64,000 bases of DNA from Vibrio sp. LaRot3 (GTDB lineage Bacteria; Pseudomonadota; Gammaproteobacteria; Enterobacterales; Vibrionaceae). The translations under genes and the position numbers were made by a program. Positions 35,577 to 44,208 of the stretch are shown here, piece after piece (positions within the stretch are counted from its first letter, which is position 1; each line of letters starts with the position of its first letter). Location of the stretch: positions 1 through 64,000 of the forward strand of contig NZ_JAPPTI010000013.1 of the NCBI RefSeq assembly GCF_027587025.1. The letters are read 5' to 3'. The notes beneath the pieces were generated by a model, which was not told the DNA's origin, ran no database searches, and was given only the letters and a program-made list of their open reading frames with translations.

Positions 35577-36596
35577 TCAGGCTCTCACAGGCTGCATTTC
35601 GTTAAGGTTAAACAGTAAGTTAAGCTCACTTCCGACTGGCATTAATCTTTCCGATGAACGGTTAAGCAGATCGACCGTCAGTTCGTTTTGCTCGACTTGA
35701 ACCTGATAGCGAATGACATTACCAAGTAACTGATGGCGTTTGATTGTGCCACGCTGAGGGGCAGAAATATGTGAGCCATATTGGCGACCAGGTTCTTGAA
35801 CGTAGATGGATTCCGGTCGAATCGCCACTTTATGTGGGGTGGTGAGATTGAACAATGAATGCGCACTGGCCGCATCAATAAGGTTGTAGTGCCCCATAAA
35901 GCCAGCCACAAATTCGTTCGCGGGTTGGGTATAGATCTGCTCAGGAGAGCCAGCTTGAACGATTTCACCTTTGTTCATCAAAAAAATACGATCAGACATG
36001 ATCATCGCTTCTTCTTGATCGTGGGTGACAAAAATAGTGGTCAGATTCATCTCGCTTTGAATATCGCGAATCTGCTGGCGTAAGTGCTTGCGGATTTTAG
36101 CGTCTAAGGCAGAAAGAGGTTCATCCAGTAATAGAATGCGCGGTTTTACAACTAGCGCTCTTGCTAGTGCGACACGTTGTCTTTGGCCGCCGGAGAGTTG
36201 ATGGGGGTATTGTTGCTCTTTGCCTTTTAGTTCGACTAATTCAATCACTCGATTAACTTGGCGTTCTATCTCCGCTTTGCCCATGCTTTTCATCTTTAGA
36301 CCAAAAGCGATATTGTCAAACACACTCAGGTTTGGAAACAACGCATAAGATTGAAACACCATACCAATACCACGTTGCTGTGGCACTTGATGAGTGATCT
36401 CTTCACCATTGACCCAGATTTGCCCATTATCGACTGGATTAAGCCCCGCAAGGCTACGAAGCAGTGTTGATTTGCCACAACCGCTTGGGCCAAGGAGAGT
36501 AATGAACTCGCCTTTTTCGATTGAAAATTCGATGTTTTCAAAAACGGTATTGTCGCCAAACCGCTTAGTGAGCTGATTTACAGATACGTAACTCAT
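35577..36596 (-). CDS. ABC importer ATPase (phosphonate/spermidine-type)
   Basis: This 339-residue ATPase has Walker A LLGPSGCGKST, signature LSGGQRQRVALARAL, Walker B ILLLDEPLSALD and the H-loop FVTHDQEEAM. A C-terminal TOBE-like regulatory domain (about 240-339) ends in NLLFNLNEM. The size and TOBE domain fit the PotA/PhnT/AfuC group of importer ATPases. It follows the second permease by 18 bases. It energises uptake by the two permeases with the binding protein at 39150. Confidence 0.88.
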   Translation of the reverse strand: MSYVSVNQLTKRFGDNTVFENIEFSIEKGEFITLLGPSGCGKSTLLRSLAGLNPVDNGQIWVNGEEITHQVPQQRGIGMVFQSYALFPNLSVFDNIAFGLKMKSMGKAEIERQVNRVIELVELKGKEQQYPHQLSGGQRQRVALARALVVKPRILLLDEPLSALDAKIRKHLRQQIRDIQSEMNLTTIFVTHDQEEAMIMSDRIFLMNKGEIVQAGSPEQIYTQPANEFVAGFMGHYNLIDAASAHSLFNLTTPHKVAIRPESIYVQEPGRQYGSHISAPQRGTIKRHQLLGNVIRYQVQVEQNELTVDLLNRSSERLMPVGSELNLLFNLNEMQPVRA

Positions 36597-36614
36597 AGTT
36601 ATTCACTTGTATGG

Positions 36615-37427
36615 TTATTTGGTTCGTGTGTATCGGCTTGCGAGCCATGTACACAGGAAGATAAATAGGAAGTAAGTCATCACTAGCGCTGAGGTAAAGT
36701 GCCCGCTAGTTTGACGCATGTTGTAGAGGTAAATTTGCAGCGTTTCATAGCGAGTTCCGACCAAGATGTTGGCGAATACAAATTCTCCGAGTAGGAACGA
36801 AAACGACAAAAAAAGCGAGGCCATCAGCCCCTTACGCAGGTTTGGTAAAATGATCAGCCAAAATGCTTTGGCCGTGCTTGCGCCTAGCAGGTGGGCGGCG
36901 TCCATTAAATCGTGCAAATTGATCGCTTCGAAACTGTTGGCTATCGCTCGGTACATAAATGGTAAGGCAATCGTGAAGTACGTACCGATCAAAATCCAAG
37001 GAGTGCCAACTAACTGCCATTGGCTGTCGGCGTAAAGCTGGAGCAAGCCGACTGACGAGACGACAGGTGGCACTGCAAAAGGCAACAAGATGAGTAAGTT
37101 CATCAGTTTGTTGAGTTTAGGAAAGTAATAAAACACCACAAAGATGGCTGGAATAACCACAACAACGCTGAGTGTGAGAGCCGAGATACAGATGAACATC
37201 GAACGACCAAATGCGGCTAAGAATCGAGGATCAGTGAGCAACTGCTGATACCAGTCTAAGGTAAAGCCATCGGGTAATATGGTTGCCCCCCAACTTGAAG
37301 AGAGGGAGTAAACCAAAGTAGCAAGGATAGGGATAAGCATCAGCCCGACAATCGAATACACAACGGCCTTGTCGAACAGGGCATTGCGATTTTTGGACGA
37401 AAGTGCCGAGAGGTTACTGTTTGACAT
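36615..37427 (-). CDS. ABC importer permease 2
   Basis: This is about 270 residues with six transmembrane helices. The start is the ATG at 37427 with an AGGAAG ribosome site; an upstream ATG at 37442 is less good. The cytoplasmic EAA-type loop is present as MDAAHLLGASTAKAFWLIILPNLRKG. The gene overlaps the end of permease 1 by 14 bases, indicating coupling. The proteins resemble PhnV/PotC-like permeases. Confidence 0.86.
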   Translation of the reverse strand: MSNSNLSALSSKNRNALFDKAVVYSIVGLMLIPILATLVYSLSSSWGATILPDGFTLDWYQQLLTDPRFLAAFGRSMFICISALTLSVVVVIPAIFVVFYYFPKLNKLMNLLILLPFAVPPVVSSVGLLQLYADSQWQLVGTPWILIGTYFTIALPFMYRAIANSFEAINLHDLMDAAHLLGASTAKAFWLIILPNLRKGLMASLFLSFSFLLGEFVFANILVGTRYETLQIYLYNMRQTSGHFTSALVMTYFLFIFLCTWLASRYTRTK

Positions 37428-38325
37428 TTTTGCTTCCTGCATAGCTTTTACTAATTAGCCATTGGTTGACCATGGTAATGAACGCCAAGATCGCCATTAA
37501 GATTACTGAAATCGCCGCCGCTAAATTTGGTTTTAGAAAGAGGTCTCCGGATACTAAGCTTGCTATACGCACGGTGACTACGTTGTAGTTACCGGAGGTA
37601 AGCGCATAGACACTGGCATAAGCACCAATAGCATTGGCAATTAAGATGATGAAAGTACCAAGGAGCGCCGGTGAAAGTACCGGAAGCGCAACTTTGGCCC
37701 AGTATTGCCATGTTTTCGCACCAAGTAGTGCCGCTGCCGCTTGCCAATCATCATTCAGCGCATCAAAGGCTGGGTAGAGCAGCAGCACAGCCAAAGGAAT
37801 TTGGAAATAAATGTAGAGGGTTAACAGCCCCCACTTGCCGTAGAGGTTGAAGTCTTCAATCAGACCATATTGTTTCAGCAGCAAGGTAAAAGCGCCATTT
37901 ACGCCAAGGATGATGATGAAGGCGAACGCCAATGGCACACCAGAAAAGTTACTACTCATATTGGTAAAAGCGATCACACCATCACGGATTTTACTGTCGA
38001 TTTTGCGTAAAGAAGAAACCAACAAAGTCGCGATGAAAATGCCCGCCAAACTTGACCAAAATGCCAGCCATAGGCTGTTGTGAAAGCCTTGCAACATAAA
38101 ACTTGAATCGAATATTTCGAGGTAGTTTTCCATTGACCACTGATGATCGTAAATAAAGCTATTGTTGACCACCCATACCATAGGTGCGAGCTGGAATAGA
38201 TAAAACACAATGGCAAAGGGCAACAGCCAAAGTGCGGGCTTATAACCGCTTAGTTTTAAGCGCTTTGGCTTACAGGCTGACGCGCGAGAATTGATAGATG
38301 CGGATGTCATGATAGTTTGACTCAT
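37414..38325 (-). CDS. ABC importer permease 1
   Basis: This is about 303 residues from the ATG at 38325, which overlaps the upstream phosphodiesterase stop as ATGA. The EAA loop is WQAAAALLGAKTWQYWAKVALPVL. A long N-terminal cytoplasmic stretch rich in basic residues (CKPKRLKLSGYKP) precedes the first helix. It pairs with permease 2 to form the channel. Confidence 0.85.
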   Translation of the reverse strand: MSQTIMTSASINSRASACKPKRLKLSGYKPALWLLPFAIVFYLFQLAPMVWVVNNSFIYDHQWSMENYLEIFDSSFMLQGFHNSLWLAFWSSLAGIFIATLLVSSLRKIDSKIRDGVIAFTNMSSNFSGVPLAFAFIIILGVNGAFTLLLKQYGLIEDFNLYGKWGLLTLYIYFQIPLAVLLLYPAFDALNDDWQAAAALLGAKTWQYWAKVALPVLSPALLGTFIILIANAIGAYASVYALTSGNYNVVTVRIASLVSGDLFLKPNLAAAISVILMAILAFITMVNQWLISKSYAGSKNVKQ

Positions 38326-39128
38326 AGTGATAACAGCTCTTTTGGCCAAGGCTTGTTGTGGGTTAAGCCGAGTAGTTGGCATACCGCGCCACACAGCTCT
38401 GTTTGTCTAACGGATGTGGCTTGGTGCGAGAAGTGGTCGCCAATAACAAATAGTGGCACTTGGCGCTCTTCTTCTAATGTTCCGCCGTGAGAGCGGTCAT
38501 TGTTCATGCCATGATCGCTGGTCACCATGATTTGATAACCATCGCTTAGCCATGTGTCGATGTAGTTCGAAAGAATAATATCGGCGTGACGAGCGCAGTT
38601 TCGGTATTGTGCAGAGTCTAGTCCATGTTTATGACCAATATCGTCGATATTCATTGGATGAATCAGCAAGAAATCAGGGCGGTGATTTACGCGTAAATGT
38701 TCTGCATCGAGAAACAGAGCTTCATCAGGGTAGTGATCCCAATGATAGAAACAGCCGTGTTGAATATTGCAGCTTTCGTCATGAGTAAATCTATCTCTGA
38801 CTGCGTAATACGGTGCTCGATTATATAGCTCGCTTACCCAATGATAAGCTGCGGCTGCGGTGGTTTTGCTTTGCTGCACCGCTAGGCTAAAAACAGACTC
38901 ATGTATAGAAAGACGCACAACGTCGTTATTTACGATGCCGCTTTGTGCTGGTGTTATGCCAGTGAGAATGCACTCGTACAAAGGGCGAGACATTGAAGGC
39001 AATGCGCTTTGAATGGGGTATAGCGTCGCTCTTTGTTCCTCAACTAATGCATTAAGGTAGCCCATGCAATGTTGGGCTACCTGATAGTTGAGGCCATCAA
39101 GTACGACGAGGATGACCTTATTGCTCAT
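38322..39128 (-). CDS. Alkaline-phosphatase-superfamily hydrolase (phosphodiesterase type)
   Basis: This 268-residue cytosolic protein lacks a signal peptide. It has the type I phosphodiesterase/nucleotide pyrophosphatase fold: metal Asp in VVLDGLNYQ, nucleophile Ser/Thr in LPSMSRP, MNIDDIGHKHG with two further metal ligands, and TSDHGMNNDRSH. At 268 residues it is shorter than phosphonoacetate hydrolase (about 410). It is coupled to permease 1 by ATGA. The substrate is probably an imported phosphodiester or phosphonate; sulfatase-like or mutase activity cannot be excluded. Confidence 0.78.
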   Translation of the reverse strand: MSNKVILVVLDGLNYQVAQHCMGYLNALVEEQRATLYPIQSALPSMSRPLYECILTGITPAQSGIVNNDVVRLSIHESVFSLAVQQSKTTAAAAYHWVSELYNRAPYYAVRDRFTHDESCNIQHGCFYHWDHYPDEALFLDAEHLRVNHRPDFLLIHPMNIDDIGHKHGLDSAQYRNCARHADIILSNYIDTWLSDGYQIMVTSDHGMNNDRSHGGTLEEERQVPLFVIGDHFSHQATSVRQTELCGAVCQLLGLTHNKPWPKELLSL

Positions 39129-39149
39129 GTTACACCTGTTGTTCGTTAT

Positions 39150-40217
39150 TTATTGCTGGTGGATAAGCACGTTTTCTTGCCATTGACGAGGCAGTTTACG
39201 TGCTGATTTTTCCCAAGCTTTGAAATCGCTAACAGGGTGAACGTTTTGATATTGCTCGTTTGGCAGCAGTTTGGCTTGAACTGAGTCAGGCAGGGTAATA
39301 CTTGAGCGAATAGGGCGAGCGTAGCCTTCGGCGAGGTTTATTTGTCCTTGGTCGCTGAAGATGTACTCTCGAGCCAGCTTAGCGGAATTAGGGTTTTTCG
39401 CGTATTTATTGATGATGGTAGTGTAGCCAGAGATGATTGAACCATCTTGTGGAATGCTCACGCTAAAGCGGTCACGATCAATTTTATCGCGGTAGTTTAG
39501 GGCGTTGAAATCCCACATAATGGCCACTTCCACTTCGCCTTTTTCAAGGTTAGCGATGTTTGGATCGGTAAAAGATAAGCGTCCTTGTTTTGCCAGTTTT
39601 GCAAAGTACTTTAAAGCAGGTTTTAGGTTTGACTCGTCACCGCCATTGGCAAAAGCTGCCGCTAAAACTGCATTGTTTGCTTGCGCCGCGACACCCACAT
39701 CGCCCACGGTCACTTTGTAGTCACCATTTAAAATATCTTGCCAAGATTTAGGCGGTTGCTTAACTAAGTTGTTATTTGAAATAAAGGCAATAGTACCAGT
39801 GTAAGCTAGTGCCCAATGACCATCTTGGTCTTTTGCCCATGTAGGGATCTCATCCCATGTGCTCGGTTTATAAGCTTGAGTCACACCTTTTTTCACTGCG
39901 ACGCGCGCAAAAGCAAAACCAACATCACCAATATCTGCGGTCGCGTTAGCCTTCTCTGCTTCAAACTTAGCGATTTCTTGCGCTGAGCTCATATCGGTAT
40001 CTTGGTGGCTCAGGCCGTAATTTGATTTAAGGTCTGCCCAAGTATCTTTCCAGTTTGCCCAGCTATCAGGCATACCCACACTATAGACTTGGCCTTCTTG
40101 TTTTGCTGCTTGAATCAGAGTTTCTAGGTTGGCGTCTTTTGCCATGATTGAAGCGGAAAATGATGTCGCGACTAAAGAGGTAGCAATCATTAATTTGTGC
40201 GCGATTTGTGTTTTCAT
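39150..40217 (-). CDS. ABC importer periplasmic binding protein
   Basis: This 355-residue exported protein has a signal peptide cleaved after SIMA near residue 26. It has the type II binding-protein fold of the AfuA/PotD/PhnS-like group (ETLIQAAKQEGQVYSVGMPDSW; GTIAFISNNNL; IMWDFNALNYRD). It is the first gene of the minus-strand operon, and the promoter lies in the divergent region with the GntR/UTRA regulator. The ligand is unknown; the operon context points to an organophosphorus compound. Confidence 0.85.
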   Translation of the reverse strand: MKTQIAHKLMIATSLVATSFSASIMAKDANLETLIQAAKQEGQVYSVGMPDSWANWKDTWADLKSNYGLSHQDTDMSSAQEIAKFEAEKANATADIGDVGFAFARVAVKKGVTQAYKPSTWDEIPTWAKDQDGHWALAYTGTIAFISNNNLVKQPPKSWQDILNGDYKVTVGDVGVAAQANNAVLAAAFANGGDESNLKPALKYFAKLAKQGRLSFTDPNIANLEKGEVEVAIMWDFNALNYRDKIDRDRFSVSIPQDGSIISGYTTIINKYAKNPNSAKLAREYIFSDQGQINLAEGYARPIRSSITLPDSVQAKLLPNEQYQNVHPVSDFKAWEKSARKLPRQWQENVLIHQQ

Positions 40218-40392
40218 TGTCTCTATCCTTTTGGACTAGGTCAGTAAGTTCACTTTTTAATCCTAAGCAGGCAATGTGACGCTTTATCGCAACTTATTTG
40301 ACAGTTTTTAGGCACTTATATGGCAGTTTTGCGTGATTTGGATGACGAATTTATGGCAAAAACGTAAAAGCATGATCTGTCATATTTCTGTG
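40218..40392. promoter_or_regulatory. Divergent control region, import operon and GntR gene
   Basis: This short region between the binding-protein and regulator genes contains TTGACA (40298-40303). It also has two similar words, ACAGTTTTTAGG near 40301 and GGCAGTTTTGCG near 40322, about 21 bases apart, which may be operator half-sites. I could not identify a textbook GntR/HutC palindrome. Confidence 0.3.
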
Positions 40393-41187
40393 ATGTGGTT
40401 TTTCTACAGTGAAGTGAATGACACATGGACTAGATCAGATATTTTGAGCCAAGCGCAAACACAACTCAGCCGAATTAAGACGGCACTCAAACAACAAATT
40501 GAAACCGGAATTATTAATGAGGGAGACAAGCTGCCTTCAGAAAGGGAGTTGAGTGAACTGTTCACCACAACCCGAATTACCATCAAAGATGCCCTTGTTT
40601 CACTCGCGACGGAGGGCTTGTTGTATAGAGAAGAGCGGCGAGGGTGGTATGTATCGCCGCAAAGAATTGAATATAACCCTTTGTCGCGTTGTCACTTTCA
40701 TCAAATGATTCGCGAACAAAACCGGATTGCTCAAACTCAGTTAATGGATGTACGTAGTGAGATTGCCAGTGGTGATGTAGCACAAGCGCTGCAAGTGGGT
40801 GGATTCACGCCGATCCATATTATTGAGAGGCTACGCTACATCGATGGCCGCGCCGTTTTGTTTGTTGAGAATTGTATAAAAGCGGGGTTATTTAGCGGCA
40901 TTTTGCAGCATGACTTAACTCAGTCGCTCACAGGGATTTACCAAACGATATTTGGTTATTTCACTTCACGATCGCGGTTTGAGGTTATTCCAACTGCTGC
41001 GCCTGCTCATGTGGCAAAGGCACTAAACCTCGCTCAGGGGCAAGCGGTATTGAAGATTTGTCGAGTTAATTACAATCAGAATGGTGACTTAATGGATTGT
41101 GAGTTTGAATATTGGCGGCCGGATGCCGTGGTGATCCGGATAGACAGTCAAGAAGAGAAGAAACGGATTGAGTCAGGGGGCGGTTGA
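40393..41187 (+). CDS. GntR/HutC-type regulator with UTRA domain
   Basis: This is about 264 residues. The N-terminal winged helix is GDKLPSERELSELFTTTRIT with LVSLATEGLLYREERRGWYV; the C-terminal UTRA ligand-binding domain includes FTPIHIIERLRYIDGRAVLF and ICRVNYNQNGDLMDCEFEYWRPD. UTRA regulators such as PhnF and HutC sense small ligands, including phosphonates. The start is uncertain (ATG 40393, GTG 40414 or ATG 40333), as none has a clear ribosome site. It most likely represses the divergent import operon. The 3' end nearly touches the hairpin at 41189. Confidence 0.83.
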   Translation: MWFFYSEVNDTWTRSDILSQAQTQLSRIKTALKQQIETGIINEGDKLPSERELSELFTTTRITIKDALVSLATEGLLYREERRGWYVSPQRIEYNPLSRCHFHQMIREQNRIAQTQLMDVRSEIASGDVAQALQVGGFTPIHIIERLRYIDGRAVLFVENCIKAGLFSGILQHDLTQSLTGIYQTIFGYFTSRSRFEVIPTAAPAHVAKALNLAQGQAVLKICRVNYNQNGDLMDCEFEYWRPDAVVIRIDSQEEKKRIESGGG

Positions 41188-41188
41188 A

Positions 41189-41212
41189 CGCTCGTCCATG
41201 AGCGGTACAATT
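41189..41212 (-). repeat. Hairpin repeat, copy 1 (downstream of mini-protein 1)
   Basis: Short stem CGCTC / GAGCG with a 6-base loop, then GGTACAATT. It matches the copy at 43415-43438 at 21 of 24 positions. It lies just after the mini-protein stop, but no T run follows on the minus strand. Confidence 0.55.
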
Positions 41213-41430
41213 TATTGTGCAGCTTGGTGCTGGTAAGCTTTAAGCATTTGGTCAGGTGTCATACCTTGGTGAATTTGGTTCTTAGCTACCATTTGAGAAG
41301 CTTGTGCGATAGGCACACCCGCTTGAGAAGCTTTTTGAATCAAGTCGCCGTTAGAGCCATTGTTTGCTTGTGCACCAGCAAAAGCTGAAACAGAGAATAC
41401 AGATAGAGCGATAACAAGTACTTTTTTCAT
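41212..41430 (-). CDS. Exported mini-protein, paralogue 1
   Basis: This 72-residue protein has a clear signal peptide (KKVLVIALSVFSVSAFA) and a mature part of about 54 residues. The conserved core NNGSNGDLIQKASQAG is shared with the proteins at 43472 and 43748; the C-terminal part (MTPDQMLKAYQHQAAQ) is unique. The core looks like a pair of short helices. I do not recognise the family and no catalytic residue is evident. It is transcribed in the same direction as the adjacent BCCT gene. Confidence 0.7.
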   Translation of the reverse strand: MKKVLVIALSVFSVSAFAGAQANNGSNGDLIQKASQAGVPIAQASQMVAKNQIHQGMTPDQMLKAYQHQAAQ

Positions 41431-41583
41431 AATGGGACCTTTCTTTGTTTAGTGATGGCAGCGCATTGCTGCCTTTTCGAAACTAAGAATACCGAGAACC
41501 CAATCACAAGTAGAGGAAATACGACATTTCCATTTTGGCACTATCTGTGAAGTGAATCACATTAAACCAAGTAATAAAGCAAA

Positions 41584-43179
41584 CTATATAACGCCTTGTT
41601 GTTTTGCCATCTCGTGGGCAACTTTTGGTGCTTTCCATAAAGTCGGCAGCAAGATCAGCGACACAGGTACAGCGGTTACGACAATGAAGGATTGCAGTGC
41701 AGAGATACCACCTGACCCCATTGAAATAAGTGCAATCGCCACCACACCCATTAATACCCCCCAAAAACTACGAATCATACCGTTTGGTTGAGTCGAGCCT
41801 GTTAGTACCACACTGATGGTGTAAGTCATCGAGTCGCCTGTTGTGACGATAAAGGTGGTGGTTAAAATCAAAAATAGGATTGAAATTAACATTGGGTAAG
41901 GCAGTTGCCCGGTGATCGCCAATAGCACGCCCGGTAGGTTAAAACCTTCAAATGCTCCAGAAATCGAGCCTGGTTCCGCTAGTTCAAACGCAAGGCCAGA
42001 GCCGCCAACAATGCTAAACCAAAAACAGGTAACAAGTGGAGCAACAATGCTGATGGCGAAAATAAGCTGACGAATAGTTCGTCCTCGAGAGATGCGCGCG
42101 ATGAAAATCGCCATCATAGGGCCATAGCCAAGGAACCAACCCCAGAAGAATACAGTCCACCAATCTAGCCAGTTCTTATCGCCACGATAGAGAGCCATAG
42201 GTACAAAATTGTCTACCATCTGCGCGACACCTTGCAGGTAGCCATCAATGATGAAACTCGTTGGGCCAAAGATAAGAATAAAGCCGATCAAGCCAACCGA
42301 AAGCAGAATGTTGTAACGGCTAATGATTTGAATACCTTTGCTGACACCGCTTAATGCCGATAAGGTGTACATCGCGATAGCAAATAGCACCACTGCACAC
42401 TGGGTAACAAAAGTATCAGGGATCGAAAATAGTTCACTCAATGCGTAGCTAATTTGTAAACCTAAGAAACCGATCGGGCCGATTGTACCTGCTGCAACCG
42501 CAATGATGCTCGCTGCATCTGCAATGTTGCCTATCCAGCCATTAATCGCTTTGTCGCCAAAAATAGGGTAAAGCAACGTACGTGGTTGAAGCGGTAAACC
42601 TTTATCGTAATGTAGGTGCATCAATACAATGGATGACAGACCACCTAAAATCGCCCATGCAAGAAAACCCCAGTGCATAAACGATTGAGATAATGAGTTG
42701 ATTGCCATCGAGCGCGCATCACTGGCACCATAAAATGGCGGAGCAGAAACAAAGTGAGCGATTGGTTCGGCCGCGGCCCAAAATACACCACCACCCGCAA
42801 GTAAGGTACACAAGACGATAGAGAGCCATTTGAAGGTGTCCATTTCAGGCATAGAGATAGCACCTAGGCGAACAGCGCCTGTTTTGCCGAAAGCTAACCA
42901 AAGGCCAATCAAGAAGTTAAGTAGCAATAGAACTTGCCAGAAAGCGCCAAACCAGTGAGTGGCGAAGCCAAAACCTTGGTTTACGAGAGAAGTAAGGGAA
43001 GATGCATCAGTGATTGTAAGTAGAACGAATCCGACTAGGAAGCCGCCACTTAACCAAAAAACAGGGTTGGTTAATTGAAGTTGGTGAAACCAAGCGTTGC
43101 TTGTTTCTGGGGGATGGGCAGCATGATAATCGATCTCGCCCATAGAAGGGTGGTCAGCAGCGTTAGTCATATCTGACAT
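41584..43179 (-). CDS. BCCT-family transporter
   Basis: This 531-residue, about 12-helix sodium- or proton-coupled transporter of quaternary amines (betaine/choline/carnitine type) has a family signature around WWTVFFWGWFLGYGP followed by IARISRGRTIR. A Trp-rich region in the fourth helix (FMHWGFLAWAIL) fits the substrate cage. It lacks the long C-terminal osmosensing tail of BetP. Flanking genes on the same strand are the small exported paralogues, a neighbourhood I cannot explain from known BCCT biology. The substrate may be betaine, choline or DMSP-like. Confidence 0.88.
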   Translation of the reverse strand: MSDMTNAADHPSMGEIDYHAAHPPETSNAWFHQLQLTNPVFWLSGGFLVGFVLLTITDASSLTSLVNQGFGFATHWFGAFWQVLLLLNFLIGLWLAFGKTGAVRLGAISMPEMDTFKWLSIVLCTLLAGGGVFWAAAEPIAHFVSAPPFYGASDARSMAINSLSQSFMHWGFLAWAILGGLSSIVLMHLHYDKGLPLQPRTLLYPIFGDKAINGWIGNIADAASIIAVAAGTIGPIGFLGLQISYALSELFSIPDTFVTQCAVVLFAIAMYTLSALSGVSKGIQIISRYNILLSVGLIGFILIFGPTSFIIDGYLQGVAQMVDNFVPMALYRGDKNWLDWWTVFFWGWFLGYGPMMAIFIARISRGRTIRQLIFAISIVAPLVTCFWFSIVGGSGLAFELAEPGSISGAFEGFNLPGVLLAITGQLPYPMLISILFLILTTTFIVTTGDSMTYTISVVLTGSTQPNGMIRSFWGVLMGVVAIALISMGSGGISALQSFIVVTAVPVSLILLPTLWKAPKVAHEMAKQQGVI

Positions 43180-43414
43180 ATTATGGTTCGCTATTTTTTT
43201 GCTCAGTACCCACTTTTAGCCTGTTGTTGATGTTATTAGCTATAGGTATAAGCATGTGAATTTCCCTCAATTATTTGCATAACAAAGTGTGAGGATGATC
43301 AAAAATTCGCAGATACTATCACAGAGAGGAAGAAATAGATAATCGGATTACAGCTAGATATCCGTTAAGAGAGGTATGTAGTTGGAATTAGTTAATAATT
43401 AATTTGCCCGGCGC

Positions 43415-43438
43415 CGCTCATCCCTGAGCGGTAAAATT
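43415..43438 (-). repeat. Hairpin repeat, copy 2 (downstream of mini-protein 2)
   Basis: Stem CGCTCA / TGAGCG around TCCC, then GGTAAAATT. It is a 21/24 match to 41189-41212. It sits between two copies of ATTAATTTGCC (near 43398 and 43434) and about 34 bases after the mini-protein 2 stop. No T run follows. Confidence 0.55.
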
Positions 43439-43471
43439 AATTTGCCGGAGTGCATCGTATTGGTAGCCTGA

Positions 43472-43690
43472 TTAGTTGTGGCTAGTACGTTTATCTTCTT
43501 TGCCTCGAATAATTGGTGCTCCTTTTACATGGCCAGTTGCAACAGCTTTTACAGCTTGGTCTGTTGTCATACCTGCTGCTGTAGCTTTTTGAATTAGGTC
43601 TCCATTAAGGCCGTTGTTTGATGGAGTAGAGCTTTCAGCGAACGCAGACATTGAGAATACAGATAGAGCAATAATTAGAGCGTTTTTCAT
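43472..43690 (-). CDS. Exported mini-protein, paralogue 2
   Basis: This 72-residue protein has signal peptide KNALIIALSVFSMSAFA. Its core NNGLNGDLIQKATAAGM, TTDQAVKAVATGHVK is nearly identical to paralogue 3 and similar to paralogue 1. The C-terminal tail is charged (RGKEDKRTSHN). AAAGG precedes the ATG. The gene begins 57 bases after paralogue 3 ends, so the two are probably one transcript. Function is unknown. Confidence 0.7.
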   Translation of the reverse strand: MKNALIIALSVFSMSAFAESSTPSNNGLNGDLIQKATAAGMTTDQAVKAVATGHVKGAPIIRGKEDKRTSHN

Positions 43691-43747
43691 ATTTAATACC
43701 TTTAATGGTCGAATGAATTTTAGTTGAGAGTTAAATAGGTGCTTTGT

Positions 43748-43957
43748 TTAGTTTTGTTTCTGATCTTTAACCAAGATAACAGGGCTGTTTTTAACGTGGC
43801 CTGTTGCGACGGCTTTTACAGCTTGCTCAGTACTCATACCTGCAGCGGTAGCGTGCTGAATTAGGTCGCCATTTAGGCCATTATTCGAAGCAGTTGAATT
43901 GTTGGCGAAAGCTGAAAAAGAGAATAGTGATAGAGCGATGATTAGTACGTTTTTCAT
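43748..43957 (-). CDS. Exported mini-protein, paralogue 3
   Basis: This 69-residue protein has signal peptide KNVLIIALSLFSFSAFA. The core NNGLNGDLIQHATAAGM, STEQAVKAVATGHVK differs from paralogue 2 at few positions, so the pair arose by recent tandem duplication. It is first in the minus-strand series, with a GAGG-type ribosome site. GCGGG / CCCGC forms a short 5' leader hairpin near 43989-44002. Confidence 0.7.
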   Translation of the reverse strand: MKNVLIIALSLFSFSAFANNSTASNNGLNGDLIQHATAAGMSTEQAVKAVATGHVKNSPVILVKDQKQN

Positions 43958-44111
43958 AATGGTTGCCTCTGGTTTTTTGTTTTGGTTAGCGGGTCATCCC
44001 GCCCTACATGATTAATAATAGTGCGACTTTTGTCACACTGCTAGGAAATGCATACTTTCCATTTTGGAAATCTATTGGATGTTGATCGCAAAATAGCTGG
44101 GGTAAATGCAA

Positions 44112-44149
44112 TAAAAAACGGCTCTCGGATGATTTGACCGAGAGCCGTT
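44112..44149 (-). terminator. Terminator of LysR gene at 44209
   Basis: Stem AACGGCTCTCGG / CCGAGAGCCGTT with a T run on the minus strand. Confidence 0.82.
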
Positions 44150-44208
44150 AAGATACAAAACCAGTTTTAGCGGAGTGTTAGCGCAATGACATCAGAAAGA
44201 TAAATCGA

